64,000 nucleotides of DNA from Pontibacter akesuensis (GTDB lineage Bacteria; Bacteroidota; Bacteroidia; Cytophagales; Hymenobacteraceae), in NCBI RefSeq assembly GCF_001611675.1, contig NZ_CP014766.1, forward strand, positions 1,240,001 to 1,304,000, written 5' to 3'. The translations under genes and the position numbers were made by a program. Positions within the stretch are counted from its first letter, which is position 1, and each line of letters starts with the position of its first letter. The notes under the pieces were generated by a model. That model ran no database searches, was not told the DNA's origin, and was given only the letters and a program-made list of their open reading frames with translations. Shown in pieces: positions 63,307 to 64,000 of the stretch.

Positions 63307-64000
63307 ATGGCAACCGGATTTTTCAAAGTACCAACACCTGTTAACGAGCCTGTAAAATCTTACGCCCCGGGCTCACCGGAGCGCGAGGAATTGCAGCGTA
63401 CCTATAAAGCGCTGAAGTCGCAGCAACTGGATGTACCCATGTACATTGGCGGCGACAAAGTATACACTGATAACAAGCAGCCGATGCTGCAGCCACACGA
63501 CCACCAGCACCTGCTGGGCCATTTCAGCTATGGCGACGCGTCGCACGTGGAACAAGCGATAAACGCGGCTTTGGCTGCGCACGAGGCCTGGGCAAACATG
63601 CGCTGGGAGCACCGCGCCAGCATTTTCCTGAAAGCTGCCGAACTGCTGGCTGGCCCCTGGAGAGCCAGACTGAACGCCGCCACCATGCTGGGCCAGTCAA
63701 AGAACGCCTACCAGGCCGAGATTGACTCTGCCTGCGAGCTGATCGACTTCCTGCGCTTTAACGTGCAGTACATGACAGAAATTTACCAGATGCAGCCGGA
63801 ATCTTCTCCGGGCGTTTGGAACCGCATGGAGCACCGCCCGCTGGAAGGTTTTGTTTTTGCGCTGACGCCGTTCAATTTCACAGCCATTGCCGGTAACCTG
63901 CCTGCTTCTGCCGCTATGATGGGTAACGTGGTGGTGTGGAAGCCAGCCAACACTCAGGTGTATGCTGCGCACATGATCATGGAGCTGTTCCGCGAGGCTG
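63307..64000 (+). CDS. pruA: 1-pyrroline-5-carboxylate dehydrogenase, partial (C-terminus beyond right edge)
   Basis: The first 231 residues are present; the family is about 540. It oxidises glutamate semialdehyde to glutamate with NAD+ in proline breakdown. N-terminal MATGFFKVPTPVNEPVKSYAPGS and the middle NRMEHRPLEGFVFALTPFNFTAIAGNLP, with the NAD-binding block VVVWKPANTQV, match the Bacteroidota and eukaryote-like P5CDH. The start has a poor ribosome site but is the only well-placed ATG. The catalytic Cys and Glu are not in the window. A TACCTTTG promoter lies upstream. Confidence 0.95.
   Translation, partial: MATGFFKVPTPVNEPVKSYAPGSPEREELQRTYKALKSQQLDVPMYIGGDKVYTDNKQPMLQPHDHQHLLGHFSYGDASHVEQAINAALAAHEAWANMRWEHRASIFLKAAELLAGPWRARLNAATMLGQSKNAYQAEIDSACELIDFLRFNVQYMTEIYQMQPESSPGVWNRMEHRPLEGFVFALTPFNFTAIAGNLPASAAMMGNVVVWKPANTQVYAAHMIMELFREA

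Overview
The window looks like chromosomal DNA of a Bacteroidota member, most likely a Hymenobacteraceae species close to Pontibacter. This is inferred, not searched. The signs are many Cys-anchored lipoproteins, a secreted protein with a type IX secretion (T9SS) C-terminal domain, DUF3667 and GxxExxY proteins, TAnnTTTG-type promoters with few Shine-Dalgarno sites, and a tmRNA whose tag reads GESNYAMAA. No phage, plasmid, transposase, integrase or CRISPR genes are visible. The content is mostly core metabolism, proteolysis, envelope and DNA-repair genes.

Layout. 0-5 kb: partial mismatch uracil glycosylase, a secreted TQGYWKNH protein, an AI-2E-type permease and glutaminase. 4.5-13 kb: an MsbA-like ABC exporter, an operon of one active and one inactive M16 peptidase, a GerW-like protein, and a convergent acetylxylan-esterase/GH8 pair. 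13-22 kb: a short UvrA paralogue, a SpoIIAA-like protein, a strongly disordered R/Y/G/D/S-rich protein, a penicillin-acylase-family lipoprotein, and small envelope proteins. 22-28 kb: tmRNA, an FtsX/MacB-type permease, and a divergent NtrC-type regulator with its histidine kinase. 28-42 kb: cyclopropane fatty acid synthase, DUF3667 protein, dnaX, a large M16 peptidase, an S9 peptidase and monomeric isocitrate dehydrogenase. 42-50 kb: T9SS-exported SGNH esterase, a dienelactone-hydrolase-like protein, endonuclease V, an inverted-repeat-flanked frameshifted GxxExxY gene, and clpB. 50-64 kb: small envelope proteins, a lactonase-family beta-propeller, an esterase, a repeat-rich intergenic island, a HupE/UreJ-type protein, an M1 aminopeptidase, type II NADH dehydrogenase, an ArsR regulator, a YjjG-type HAD nucleotidase and the start of pruA.

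The most interesting signals lie mostly outside ordinary gene calls. (1) dnaX carries a complete candidate programmed -1 frameshift cassette (internal SD, seven A's, 5-nt spacer, hairpin, immediate stop), which would make a roughly 378-residue gamma form. (2) The word AAGTATR is strongly over-represented on both strands, in genes in all three codon phases, in RNA genes and in intergenic DNA, while AAGTATY is not. It behaves like a highly iterated DNA signal of unknown function. (3) A GxxExxY (PD-(D/E)XK-like) gene sits between 24-bp near-perfect inverted repeats. (4) Several families of palindromic intergenic repeats occur, concentrated at 55.3-56.2 kb.

All calls rest on reading the sequence and recalling families. 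No database or folding program was run, and hand counts are approximate.
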